From Candidatus Micrarchaeia archaeon (GTDB taxonomy: Archaea; Micrarchaeota; Micrarchaeia; Anstonellales; JAHKLY01), in the NCBI GenBank assembly GCA_041653315.1, contig JBAZFO010000003.1, positions 6,531 through 70,530 of the forward strand: 64,000 bases of DNA, read 5' to 3'. Position numbers and translations under genes: made by a program. Under the pieces are notes generated by a model. The model saw only the letters and a program-made list of their open reading frames with translations. It was not told the origin of the DNA and searched no databases. Below are positions 35,003 through 43,174 of the stretch, one piece after another (positions within the stretch are counted from its first letter, which is position 1; each line of letters begins with the position of its first letter).

Positions 35003-35923
35003 TCAAATCTGGCTCATTAATTTAGTTAAATCTTCATTTTTTAATTTTTGCATTTCAATTTTAGGTGTATAATACTCACTTTGCCCTTGAACCAATCTTT
35101 CTCTTATTTCTAAACATATTAAATACTCTTCCTGTAATTTATCAAATCTATGTTCTTCTTCCGGATCAAATGATTTAACTTGTCTTTTTGCAGTCATTGC
35201 TTGAATACTTCTTGTAACATCATTTAATTTGTCTTCATTTTCATCAAATTTTTCAAGTAATAAATTTGAAACCCAAATATTTTTGTTATTAATCTTCCTT
35301 AATGTTTCTGGATTCCAATTAATAATTTTTTCTCCTTTTTGATTTCCACTAATTAATCTACTATTTTTAATACAGCAAGAAAATCCAATTCTATTAAGAA
35401 GTTGAATTAATTTTTTTTGTTTTTCAATTTTTATTGAAGAAATATCAACTGACCAATCATTTGAAACTGAAAATGATTCTATTGCATCTTTTATTTCATC
35501 TGCATCAGATTGTGGCATAGAATTAAGAAGTAAGGTTAATTCTGCTAATTCCTCTCTTTTTTCGTAATTTTCTTTTGTTAATCTTCCTCTTTGTTTCATG
35601 TTTTCATATAATTTTCCTTGTTTTGATTTTGCTGCGTACATCATTTCTCCAATAGTATGGGAATTAATTTCATCTGATAATTCATCAACAATTGATCTAT
35701 GAAGAATTACTGTTAAAATACCTGCAGATTTTATCTTCATTTCTAAAGGAACAAGATTTACTTTTGTTTCATCTATAAAATTATTTAATGCAGAAATATG
35801 AATATCTTTTTGTTCTGCCCCATTTTGAAGTAAATAATCTCTTTTAAAAGTAAGCTCTCCTAATCTCCTTGACAAGGAGCTATAATCAACCAAATCCGCA
35901 TGTGTAATTGTCATTTCTACCAA
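35003..35923 (-). CDS. Hypothetical coiled-coil protein, about 306 residues
   Basis: I take the TTG at 35923 as start because GGTGATTAAG precedes it exactly as in other genes; an ATG at 35914 (MTITHADLVDYSSLSRR) is the alternative. The open frame further upstream crosses strong hairpins and is not protein-like. The protein is helical with coiled-coil stretches (YSSLSRRLGELTFKRDYLLQNG, KLYENMKQRGRLTKENYEKREEL) and a middle section with WNPETLRKINNKNIWV. No family is recognised. Confidence 0.6.
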   Translation of the reverse strand: MVEMTITHADLVDYSSLSRRLGELTFKRDYLLQNGAEQKDIHISALNNFIDETKVNLVPLEMKIKSAGILTVILHRSIVDELSDEINSHTIGEMMYAAKSKQGKLYENMKQRGRLTKENYEKREELAELTLLLNSMPQSDADEIKDAIESFSVSNDWSVDISSIKIEKQKKLIQLLNRIGFSCCIKNSRLISGNQKGEKIINWNPETLRKINNKNIWVSNLLLEKFDENEDKLNDVTRSIQAMTAKRQVKSFDPEEEHRFDKLQEEYLICLEIRERLVQGQSEYYTPKIEMQKLKNEDLTKLMSQI

Positions 35924-35952
35924 CTTAATCACCATTATTCTTTTATTTGGAG

Positions 35953-36107
35953 AAAAAAAGGCAGAAACACAAAAAGAGAATAGTGTTTTTGGTGTGTTGT
36001 GGGAGGTGAAAACTGCCTTTTTCCCCTTTGCTCTTTTTGCCGCACGGCAAAAATAAAAATGGAGATTAAATCTCCGTTTGGGTCGCCTTGCCAGCGTGTA
36101 TAGCAAG
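35953..36107 (-). other. Cluster of four hairpins between genes
   Basis: Going down the reverse strand: CTTGC/GCAAG (about 36107-36085), GGAGAT/ATCTCC (36075-36061), the perfect TTTTTGCC/GGCAAAAA (36053-36034), and the wide AAAGGCAG/CTGCCTTT (36022-35953) followed by a T-run. They lie after the stop of the winged-helix gene and may end its transcript, or form a separate structured RNA or leader of the next gene. Confidence 0.5.
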
Positions 36108-36132
36108 TATGATTTTTGATTTTATATGAAAT

Positions 36133-36558
36133 TTATTTCAATTTGAAATAAACTGTTCTGCCTACTTGTTGTTTAACAAGTAAACCTGTTGAACAAAGCT
36201 TGTTTAATCTTGCACTTGCTGCATTTACTCCTTTATATTTAAAGTAAACTTTTACATCATTAGCACATACTGCATTTTTTTGCCTAATAAAATCAACAAT
36301 TTTTTGATCTACCATAGGCAATAATTGCTGGTTCTCTTCTTCATCTATTATTAATCCATTTTCTATTCTATCAAGCTTTTCTACGATTGTTTTTAACATT
36401 CTATTTGAATTTTCTCTCTCTTCAACTAACAACTGTAATAATCCAGCCAAAACAACCGGATCTTTGAATTTTGGCATTTCCTTTTCAATTTGTTCAATGA
36501 TATTCTGCATAGCCGAACTTTCGGCGATAGGTTTATAAATTTCCTCTTTCTTTATCAT
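36133..36558 (-). CDS. Winged-helix DNA-binding regulator
   Basis: A 141-residue protein. Residues about 85-141 (VDFIRQKNAVCANDVKVYFKYKGVNAASARLNKLCSTGLLVKQQVGRTVYF) form a winged helix with a clear wing. The N-terminal part is helical (a probable dimer region). Two perfect inverted repeats lie between its TATA-like element and its start, so it probably represses itself. Confidence 0.75.
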   Translation of the reverse strand: MIKKEEIYKPIAESSAMQNIIEQIEKEMPKFKDPVVLAGLLQLLVEERENSNRMLKTIVEKLDRIENGLIIDEEENQQLLPMVDQKIVDFIRQKNAVCANDVKVYFKYKGVNAASARLNKLCSTGLLVKQQVGRTVYFKLK

Positions 36559-36594
36559 ATCAAAACCTATTTTATTCCGGTAAATCCCGGAAAA

Positions 36595-36641
36595 GTGATA
36601 TCATAATAATATCACATAACTATCATGATATAATCATGATA
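36595..36641. promoter_or_regulatory. Two operator-like palindromes upstream of the winged-helix gene
   Basis: GTGATAT/ATATCAC with a 7-base spacer (36595-36615) and TATCATGAT/ATCATGATA with a 3-base spacer (36621-36641). A reverse-strand TATA-like TTTAAAAAT is at about 36644-36652, so bound repressor would block the start site. A third, shorter repeat TTCCGG/CCGGAA lies at 36575-36592. Confidence 0.65.
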
Positions 36642-36764
36642 CATTTTTAAACCTTATAGTTTCTCTCTCGTATGATTTATCAAAAATATCAACTCAAAAA
36701 TATTTTTTCAAACACAAAATAGAAAAAAGGAAACTATATATATTTTGCGTTATTATTTTATTAT

Positions 36765-37313
36765 ATGTATAAAAAATTTATTTTGGATAAAACAAAACAA
36801 ATAAAAAATGCATTAATACAAAGAAAAATTTCTTCTCTTAAAAAAGTACAATATGAATGTATTGAACATATGGCTGTTGAATTTAATCAAAATATATTTA
36901 ATTTAGCAATTATTTGTTATATGCTTTCAAAAATGATTGCAAAACCTAGATATTGGAAAACAAAAGGATTAAACGTATATTCAAAAAAAATAGAAAAATC
37001 TTTGGATACAATATTAAATTTAAACTATGAAGAGGGAAACATCTCTAAAATATTACAAGAAATAATTGAAACAGTTCATTCATTAGATATTCAAGATAAA
37101 AAATATATTCATGAATTAATCGAAGGTGGAAAAATAAAAATAGGATCTTCATTATATTCAAAAGGAATTACTTTGGGTGTCGCATCTGATTTATCTGGTG
37201 CTGAAAGAATAGATATAATGGAATATATCGGGAAAACAACAATACATGAAAATAATAGAGAACCAGTAGAAATTAATGACAGGATTAAAAAAGTAAGGGA
37301 GATATTTGGGTGA
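36765..37313 (+). CDS. Hypothetical protein, first gene of a nuclease operon
   Basis: A 182-residue helical protein (FILDKTKQIKNALIQRKISSLKKVQYECIEHMAVEFNQN). It ends in KTTIHENNREPVEINDRIKKVREIFG. A TATA-like CTATATATATT about 22 bases upstream suits a leaderless start. The next gene, a PIN-like nuclease, follows with 4 bases between stop and ATG, and then an ERCC4 nuclease, so a shared role in nucleic acid processing is plausible. Family unknown. Confidence 0.6.
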   Translation: MYKKFILDKTKQIKNALIQRKISSLKKVQYECIEHMAVEFNQNIFNLAIICYMLSKMIAKPRYWKTKGLNVYSKKIEKSLDTILNLNYEEGNISKILQEIIETVHSLDIQDKKYIHELIEGGKIKIGSSLYSKGITLGVASDLSGAERIDIMEYIGKTTIHENNREPVEINDRIKKVREIFG

Positions 37314-37317
37314 TTTT

Positions 37318-38004
37318 ATGGATAAAAAAGCGATATTATGTGATGCAAGTTCATTGATTGCATTAACGGATACTGGGTTTTTATGGGTTTTATATTCTCT
37401 TAAAAAAAGATATAATATATTTTTAATGATGCCTCAAAAAGTTAAATATGAATGCATAACAAGACCTCTTGGAATTAAAAAATATGCGATAAATGGGATA
37501 AGATTAATGGATGCAATTAATGATGGTATTATTGATTTAGTAGATATTGATGTTGAAAAAGAAAGTATAGAAATAATGGAAATCGCTAATAATATGTTTT
37601 TTGCAAGAGGAAATCCAATTCATTTAGTTGATGCAGGAGAAGCAGAAATGATCGCTTTAACTAAAAAATTAGGAATTTATAATGTTTTAATAGATGAAAG
37701 AAATACAAGAATGCTTATAGAAAATTCAAACGACTTGAAAAAACATCAAGAAAGAGAACTAAGAATTAATATCACCCCAAATCAAAAAAATATTCAAATA
37801 TTTAAAGATATGACAAAAAATATTTTTCCTTTTAGAAGCAGTGAGATATTAGCTATTGCTTATGAAAAAGGACTATTTAATAAATTTCAAGGATTAGAAC
37901 AGCAAGCATTAGAATCTGGATTAAATAGTTTAAAATTTAATGGATGTTCAATTAGTTTTGAAGAAATAGGAAGATTGATAAGTATAGTTCAAAAACCTAA
38001 ATAG
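37318..38004 (+). CDS. PIN-domain-like nuclease
   Basis: From ATG 37318 (GGTGATTTT upstream) the protein has 228 residues. ILCDASSLIALTDTG (D and S near residue 8) begins the PIN fold, KVKYECI carries the middle Glu, and DAGEAEMIALTKKLG and NVLIDERNTRML carry the later acidic residues. It thus has the four acidic positions of an active PIN ribonuclease. The C-terminal 90 residues are extra. It is the second gene of a three-gene operon and not paired with a small antitoxin. Confidence 0.72.
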   Translation: MDKKAILCDASSLIALTDTGFLWVLYSLKKRYNIFLMMPQKVKYECITRPLGIKKYAINGIRLMDAINDGIIDLVDIDVEKESIEIMEIANNMFFARGNPIHLVDAGEAEMIALTKKLGIYNVLIDERNTRMLIENSNDLKKHQERELRINITPNQKNIQIFKDMTKNIFPFRSSEILAIAYEKGLFNKFQGLEQQALESGLNSLKFNGCSISFEEIGRLISIVQKPK

Positions 38005-38012
38005 GTGAGTTC

Positions 38013-38648
38013 TTGCCAATAAAAATTTTTATGGACATAAGAGAAGACGAATTTATAAAAGATTTACTTATAAATAAGGAATTAGAAATTGAAATTCAAA
38101 CTTTAAGTATTGGAGATTTTATTTGCTCAGAAAAAACAGTTATTGAAAGAAAAACAAAACAGGATTTAGAAGCATCTATAATTGATGGAAGATTATTTGA
38201 ACAATTAAAAAGATTAAAAGAAACTTTTGAATGTGTTATTTTATTGGTTGAAGGATACGGTAATGCTGAAAGAATTAATAATAATGCTTTGAAAGGCGCG
38301 CAAGTATCAATAATGACTGACTATGGTGCTTCATTATTATTTACACATGATAAAAATGAAACTGCTGAAATGATTTATGCAATTGCTAAACATGAACAAA
38401 TTGCCAGAAAACAAAAAAATCGTATTAAAGCACATAAAAAAGCGCATACATTAGGAGAAAAACAAAGAGCTGTTATTGAGGCACTTCCTTTAGTTGGTCC
38501 TCAATTAGCAATTGATTTATTAGAAACTTTTGGAACAATTGAAAATATTATTAGTGCAGATGAAGATGAATTAGCAGAAGTTAATAATTTAGGTAAGAAA
38601 AAAGCACAGCTTTTAAAAAATATTTTTGAATCTGTTTATGTTGAATAA
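38013..38648 (+). CDS. ERCC4-family nuclease with helix-hairpin-helix (Hef/XPF-like)
   Basis: A 211-residue protein starting at TTG 38013 after AGGTGAG. The nuclease domain has FMDIREDEF, SIGDFICSEKTVIERKTKQDLEASIIDGRLFEQL (the E-R-K-x3-D signature of XPF/Mus81/Hef), and the C-terminal tandem helix-hairpin-helix has EALPLVGPQLAIDLLETF and EVNNLGKKKAQLL. It lacks the helicase part of Hef. It would cut branched or flap DNA at forks. Operon partner of the PIN-like gene. Confidence 0.93.
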   Translation: MPIKIFMDIREDEFIKDLLINKELEIEIQTLSIGDFICSEKTVIERKTKQDLEASIIDGRLFEQLKRLKETFECVILLVEGYGNAERINNNALKGAQVSIMTDYGASLLFTHDKNETAEMIYAIAKHEQIARKQKNRIKAHKKAHTLGEKQRAVIEALPLVGPQLAIDLLETFGTIENIISADEDELAEVNNLGKKKAQLLKNIFESVYVE

Positions 38649-38661
38649 ATTTATTATTTAA

Positions 38662-39282
38662 TTATCTAGATAAGATATTTAGAATTTCTTTTTTCCATTT
38701 TTTAAATTCTGTAAAATCCATTCCTGTATATGTATGATCATCAAAAGTTTTAATTAATTTAATCAAATGATCAAAATATTCATTTAATTTATATTCTTTT
38801 AATAATTGCTTGTATTTCTTAAAGTCTATTCCTCCATATCTTAATAAAGTTATAATATCTATTGAATCTTTCTTTCCTTTAATTGAATCTTTTCTATCTA
38901 AATATGCGCACTGTTTTAATATTAATAAAATTTCTGGTTGAACAATTTTTATTCCTTGTATTCTAGGATTTTTCATTTTAAGAATATCCTCTACGGGTAT
39001 AGGAAGTTCTGAAAAATAAGGAACATAAATATCAATATCAAATCCTTTATCTTCTATCTCATATTTTTTAAGATTAACATTCTTTTTTAAGTCATAATTA
39101 TTTTTAATTGTATATAAAGTATCCATATCAATTAAAATGTCTATATCTTTCGACTTATTAATTTTTGTATATAAAAATAAACTCCATCCCCCTATTAAAA
39201 CAAAATCAAATTCTTTTGTTAATCCTTGTAGTCTTTCCCAGCTTTGTTTTGTTATATTATCAGACCAAAATTCTCTCACCAT
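38662..39282 (-). CDS. Nucleotidyltransferase-fold protein, likely toxin of a TA pair
   Basis: A 206-residue protein with FDFVLIGGWSLFLYTKINKSKDIDILIDM (residues about 24-52), the G-G-W and D-x-D arrangement of minimal nucleotidyltransferases. AGGTGAAATTTA precedes the ATG. The upstream winged-helix gene, 67 bases away, is its probable antitoxin. It belongs to the AbiEii-like broad group but is more distant from the two other copies in the window. Confidence 0.75.
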   Translation of the reverse strand: MVREFWSDNITKQSWERLQGLTKEFDFVLIGGWSLFLYTKINKSKDIDILIDMDTLYTIKNNYDLKKNVNLKKYEIEDKGFDIDIYVPYFSELPIPVEDILKMKNPRIQGIKIVQPEILLILKQCAYLDRKDSIKGKKDSIDIITLLRYGGIDFKKYKQLLKEYKLNEYFDHLIKLIKTFDDHTYTGMDFTEFKKWKKEILNILSR

Positions 39283-39349
39283 TTAAATTTCACCTCTGTT
39301 CTTCTCCTGGAAATTTAAATAATTGAAAACTTATATTTTTCAATACCAT

Positions 39350-39931
39350 TTAAATCACCTTTTTCTTTATATCATTTAGAAAATCCTTTGCATACCATTC
39401 AGGAAGATTCCATAAGTCAACAAATATTAATGGAAGGGGAACAACATTATTTTTTGAGAATTTGTTTAATAAATTTTCTTCTTTTAAAACAATAATATTT
39501 TTTGGGCCTTCTCTTAAAGGAAATCTTTCTTTTATTTCTTTAATATTATTTGAGTATAAATAAATTTCTCCATAATCAGCAGGAGCATTTTTCTCAATTA
39601 ATTTATACCCAGAATATGCAGTGAAATATACTTCATTTGGCATCAATGCTTCAATATTTTCAGGTTTATCTGGATAAAAAGTTGAATATACAATATCTTT
39701 TTGTATATCTCTTAAAGTAGCCCAATATACAAGAATTTTTTCAAAATCCCTTAAAATAAATTCTCTTGATTTAATTTCAATTGCATGCATTTTTTCCAAA
39801 GGTTTTAATGCATTGTTTACTGTACTTAAAGAAATTCCTAAGAAGTCTGATATTTCCTTCTGTGTAAACTTAGTTCTATTCTTGAAATAAGAGTCTAAGA
39901 TGAATAAATACACAAATTCCTTCTTTAACAT
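39350..39931 (-). CDS. Winged-helix antitoxin-like regulator
   Basis: A 193-residue protein with an N-terminal winged helix (FTQKEISDFLGISLSTVNNALKPLEKMHAIEIKSREF, residues about 21-57) and a C-terminal domain with YWATLRDIQKDIVYSTFY and EVYFTAYSGYKLIE, resembling antitoxins paired with nucleotidyltransferase toxins. A perfect palindrome overlaps its promoter, fitting autorepression. Confidence 0.72.
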   Translation of the reverse strand: MLKKEFVYLFILDSYFKNRTKFTQKEISDFLGISLSTVNNALKPLEKMHAIEIKSREFILRDFEKILVYWATLRDIQKDIVYSTFYPDKPENIEALMPNEVYFTAYSGYKLIEKNAPADYGEIYLYSNNIKEIKERFPLREGPKNIIVLKEENLLNKFSKNNVVPLPLIFVDLWNLPEWYAKDFLNDIKKKVI

Positions 39932-39964
39932 GTTTCTATTTAGCGCATTCTTTATTTATAAATC

Positions 39965-39982
39965 TTTCGATGTTTATCGAAA
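39965..39982. promoter_or_regulatory. Operator-like palindrome of the antitoxin gene
   Basis: TTTCGAT and ATCGAAA flank a GTTT spacer. A reverse-strand TATA-like TTTATAAAT lies immediately next to it (39953-39961), so the palindrome covers the BRE position. The start codon is 22-30 bases further, as in leaderless genes. The rest of 39983-40092 is AT-rich with no gene. Confidence 0.6.
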
Positions 39983-40092
39983 CACATAAATTTACTTGAC
40001 TTTAAATAATTTTTTAAATAAATAATTATTTTTATACTGTCTATTTTAGCTTACTTAAAAAATTGCCAAAAAAATTATCAAAAAAACAGAGT

Positions 40093-41097
40093 TCAAAATC
40101 GTATGAACATTGCATCTCCAAATGAATAAAATCTATAATGCTGTTCTATAGCTTCATTATAAAGCTCATGCCATTTATCTCCTATTAAACTTGCTATTAA
40201 TAAAAGTAAACTAGTGCGTGGAAGATGGAAATTAGTTATTAAACCATCAAATTTTAAATTAAATTTATAACCTGGATAAATAAATAAATTAGTTTCTTTA
40301 GCGCAAGCCTTAACTTTTCCATTTTTTAATGTAGCACTTTCTAAAGTTCTTAAAGAAGTTGTACCAACAACATACAAAGCGCCTTTTCTTTTATTAATTA
40401 CTTCTGCTGCCTTTTTATCAATTTCAAACCATTCAAAATGCATTTTATGTTTTTTATAATCTTCTTCTCTAATCTCAGCAAAGGTCCCTAATCCTACATG
40501 AAGACAAATTTTAACTATCTCAATCCCTTTAGCTTCTAAACGTTCAATTAATTTACTACTAAAATGCAATCCTGCAGTGGGTGCTGCAACAGAGCCTTCT
40601 TTTAATGCAAAAACAGTTTGATATTTTTTTCTATCATAATTTTCATTATGTATATATCCAGGTAAAGTAAAATCTCCTTTTTGTTTAATTATTTTTTCAA
40701 TAGGTTGATTAAATTTTAATAAAAAATGAAAATCAATTTGAGATGCAATCTCAGCAATTACTCCATCTTGAAATAATAATTTATTCCCAATTTGTGGATT
40801 TTTACATTTAACAAATGCTTCATATTCTTTATTATTTTTCTTTTTTATAAGGGTTATTGAAGCCTGCCCCCCAGTTTCTTTTTGTCCAATCAATTTTGTA
40901 TTTACAACTTTGGTTTCATTAACAACTAAAATGTCTCCTTTTTTTAGATAATCAACAAGTTCAAAAAAATGTCTGTGTTCTATTGAATCTTCTTTTTTAT
41001 TATAAATTAACAAACGCGATTCATGTCTTTTATCTAATGGTTTTTGCGCAATTAATTCTGTAGGTAAATTATAATAATAATTATTTATTGATTCCAT
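40093..41097 (-). CDS. queA: S-adenosylmethionine:tRNA ribosyltransferase-isomerase QueA
   Basis: A 334-residue protein, full length for QueA. It has YNLPTELIAQKPLDKRHESRLLIYN at the N-terminus, FALKEGSVAAPTAGLHF in the middle, CLHVGLGTFAEIREEDYKKHKMHFEW and TNFHLPRTSLLLLIASLIG near the end, all diagnostic. In bacteria it builds the cyclopentenediol ring of queuosine on tRNA. Archaea usually carry archaeosine instead, so its presence suggests transfer from bacteria or an unusual modification route. No tgt, queG or queC is in the window. Confidence 0.95.
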   Translation of the reverse strand: MESINNYYYNLPTELIAQKPLDKRHESRLLIYNKKEDSIEHRHFFELVDYLKKGDILVVNETKVVNTKLIGQKETGGQASITLIKKKNNKEYEAFVKCKNPQIGNKLLFQDGVIAEIASQIDFHFLLKFNQPIEKIIKQKGDFTLPGYIHNENYDRKKYQTVFALKEGSVAAPTAGLHFSSKLIERLEAKGIEIVKICLHVGLGTFAEIREEDYKKHKMHFEWFEIDKKAAEVINKRKGALYVVGTTSLRTLESATLKNGKVKACAKETNLFIYPGYKFNLKFDGLITNFHLPRTSLLLLIASLIGDKWHELYNEAIEQHYRFYSFGDAMFIRF

Positions 41098-41140
41098 AAA
41101 CTCACTTTAAAAACGTATATATAAATTGGGCTCTTGGGGT

Positions 41141-41788
41141 TTAAAAAGGTATATCTAATTTATTTATTTCTTTTATTACTTTATCTGCCACTATTAATTT
41201 TTCTTTAGGGTTAGTGGTTTCTACTGCAATACAATAAGCACCAGAAGCTTTAGCAGCTTTAATTCCATTTATTGAATCTTCAATAATAACTGTTTCATTA
41301 GGTTTAACATTTAATTTATTCATTGTTTTTAGATAAATCTCAGGATCTGGTTTTCCGTTTTTAACATCTTCAGCAGAATATAAAATATCAAAATATTCTC
41401 TGATTTCAAATTTATCAACAACTAAATCCATTAATGATTTAAAAGAAGAAGTTGCTATTGCCAATTTATATCCTTTATTTTTTAATTCAATAATTTTTTC
41501 TTTTGCTCCTTTAAACAGTTCTAATCTTTTTTCCGCTTTTTTCATAAACAATTCTCTTCTTTCTTTTATTGCTTTTTTATTTATTTCTTCTAACTCTTTT
41601 CCTGAAAAACCTTTTTCTTCAAAAAAAGGGCCAAAAACTTCTTCTTCAACTCTACCTATAACTTTTTCATAAATTTTATCATTCATAAAAATTTCATATT
41701 TTTTATAAATCTCAAAATTTACAATTTTCCAAAGAGGTTCAGAATTAACAATAACTCCATCCATATCAAAAATAATTGCTTTTATCAT
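41141..41788 (-). CDS. HAD-superfamily sugar-phosphate phosphatase / phosphomutase-like
   Basis: A 215-residue protein with FDMDGVIVNSEPLW (residues 6-19, catalytic D-x-D), ATSSF (motif II), GKPDPEIYL (motif III lysine) and IIEDSINGIKAA (motif IV). The helical cap after motif I marks subfamily I, as in beta-phosphoglucomutase and phosphoglycolate phosphatase. The substrate is uncertain. It follows carS by 4 bases, so they form an operon. Confidence 0.9.
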   Translation of the reverse strand: MIKAIIFDMDGVIVNSEPLWKIVNFEIYKKYEIFMNDKIYEKVIGRVEEEVFGPFFEEKGFSGKELEEINKKAIKERRELFMKKAEKRLELFKGAKEKIIELKNKGYKLAIATSSFKSLMDLVVDKFEIREYFDILYSAEDVKNGKPDPEIYLKTMNKLNVKPNETVIIEDSINGIKAAKASGAYCIAVETTNPKEKLIVADKVIKEINKLDIPF

Positions 41789-41792
41789 TCAT

Positions 41793-42320
41793 TCACCAAG
41801 GTACATTTTTTAATTTAAGAATATAAGCTAATACATTAGCTATTTTATGAAGCACAAAAGTAATTATAATTAAAATAAGTATATCTATAAAATTAATTTT
41901 AAATATTAAATCATAAAAAATTAAACTTCCAAATAAAAGTGCTATTAAAAGGAAAACAATTTCATCAATAAAAAACAAAGATTCCCCTCTTTTTTTATTA
42001 AACCTTCTTTTAAGAAAACTTCCGCAAAGATCCCCAAAAATAGCTCCAAAACCTAATAAAATACCAGAATAAACATAACTCATTTGAAAATTAAATATAT
42101 TATAAGGTGTATTAAATACTAGCAAACCAAGAACACTTCCAATAAAAAATCCTCCAACAACAGCTGCAATAAATCCGCGTATTGTTTTACCAGGACCAAA
42201 TATTCTTTTACCGTCAAAAAAATTCTTTCCAAAATCAATAGGTGAACCATGCCCTAGTATAACAGGTAAAGAATTAGCTACGTACGCAGGCAAAATAAAT
42301 ATAAATAATTGAATAAGCAT
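41793..42320 (-). CDS. carS: CDP-archaeol synthase
   Basis: A 175-residue membrane protein with five spans. It has IDFGKNFFDGKRIFGPGKTIRGF (residues about 28-50) and GDLCGSFLKRRFNKKRGE, the conserved cytoplasmic loops of CarS (DUF46). It activates unsaturated archaetidic acid with CTP for polar lipid synthesis, a step specific to archaea. The first gene of an operon with the HAD phosphatase. Confidence 0.93.
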   Translation of the reverse strand: MLIQLFIFILPAYVANSLPVILGHGSPIDFGKNFFDGKRIFGPGKTIRGFIAAVVGGFFIGSVLGLLVFNTPYNIFNFQMSYVYSGILLGFGAIFGDLCGSFLKRRFNKKRGESLFFIDEIVFLLIALLFGSLIFYDLIFKINFIDILILIIITFVLHKIANVLAYILKLKNVPW

Positions 42321-42353
42321 AATATTATAATAATAAAAAGTATTAAATTAGTT

Positions 42354-42710
42354 ATGAAAACAATAAAATCAATGAATTTATATGAAATACTGTTTATTTT
42401 AGTAATATCCGTTTCTATTCTTTTTGTAATATTTATAGGAATTCAAAAAACAGAAACAATAAAACAAAATAAAGAAATAGACAATCTTACTATTAATAAT
42501 ATTGAATGTTTTGAGAATGAAACTAAAGACTGTATAACTATAAATAATTGTGATGGGGTTATATATTGTAGAAATGGAAAATGGACAAATTGTTATAAAA
42601 ATAAAGTAATTTGTGTTCCTAATTCTTCAACTACTTGTGCTTTAACTCCTTGCAGTGCCGGAATTAAAATATGTAATGAATGCGGTACAGAATGGGGAGA
42701 ATGTGAATAA
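42354..42710 (+). CDS. Small membrane-anchored Cys-rich protein
   Basis: The ATG at 42354 is favoured because the earlier ATG lies inside carS, and an AAAGTATTAAATTAG promoter-like stretch precedes it. The protein has 118 residues: one N-terminal membrane span (ILFILVISVSILFVIFIG) and an outside domain with ten cysteines, several in C-x2-4-C pairs (NNCDGVIYCRNGKWTNCY, CALTPCSAG, CNECGTEWGECE). It should be disulfide-stabilised. Role unknown; it abuts the pilin cluster. Confidence 0.6.
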   Translation: MKTIKSMNLYEILFILVISVSILFVIFIGIQKTETIKQNKEIDNLTINNIECFENETKDCITINNCDGVIYCRNGKWTNCYKNKVICVPNSSTTCALTPCSAGIKICNECGTEWGECE

Positions 42711-42711
42711 A

Positions 42712-43170
42712 TTAAACAGCTTTTCCTGAAAGCATCCCTGTTTCAACATGAACTGCAGTCCCCTCAGAAACAACATAATAAATTTTTAAAGGTATATTTT
42801 TGAATGAATCCCCTTCATTTAAAGAATAATTAATATCTCCTTTTATAACCACTTGTTCACCTGGAGAGATAGAATATGGATATGCAATATTACCTAAATT
42901 TTCATTATTAAATTGAATATTTTGAATTTGTAAAGTTAAATCTGCAGTATTTGACAAAACTAAAATTAATTCTTGATCCTCACCTAAAACTTCAAATTTA
43001 TCTACCTCAATTATACTAAATCCTGTTGCTGTGTTCTCAGAATTTAAAATAAAATTCAACATCCCTGAAAAAAATAAAACTGAAATAATAATCAAAACTA
43101 GTAAGATTGTCCAACCATAAACCATTATATATTCTATTGCACTTTGCGCTTTTTTTGTATCAGATTCCAT
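42712..43170 (-). CDS. Type IV pilin-like protein (class III signal peptide)
   Basis: A 152-residue protein starting MESDTKKAQSAIEYIMVYGWTILLVL. The KKAQSAIEY junction is the class III signal cleaved by the archaeal prepilin peptidase, followed by the hydrophobic helix. The C-terminal part is strand-rich (IEVDKFEVLGEDQELILVLSN). It is the last gene of a six-gene pilin operon and is probably a structural subunit. Confidence 0.85.
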   Translation of the reverse strand: MESDTKKAQSAIEYIMVYGWTILLVLIIISVLFFSGMLNFILNSENTATGFSIIEVDKFEVLGEDQELILVLSNTADLTLQIQNIQFNNENLGNIAYPYSISPGEQVVIKGDINYSLNEGDSFKNIPLKIYYVVSEGTAVHVETGMLSGKAV

Positions 43171-43174
43171 TTTA

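Noticed and set aside
35924..36106. N-terminal extension of the protein at 35003-35923
   Set aside because: The extension crosses four strong hairpins, is basic and low in coding character, and a good ribosome binding site marks the later start.
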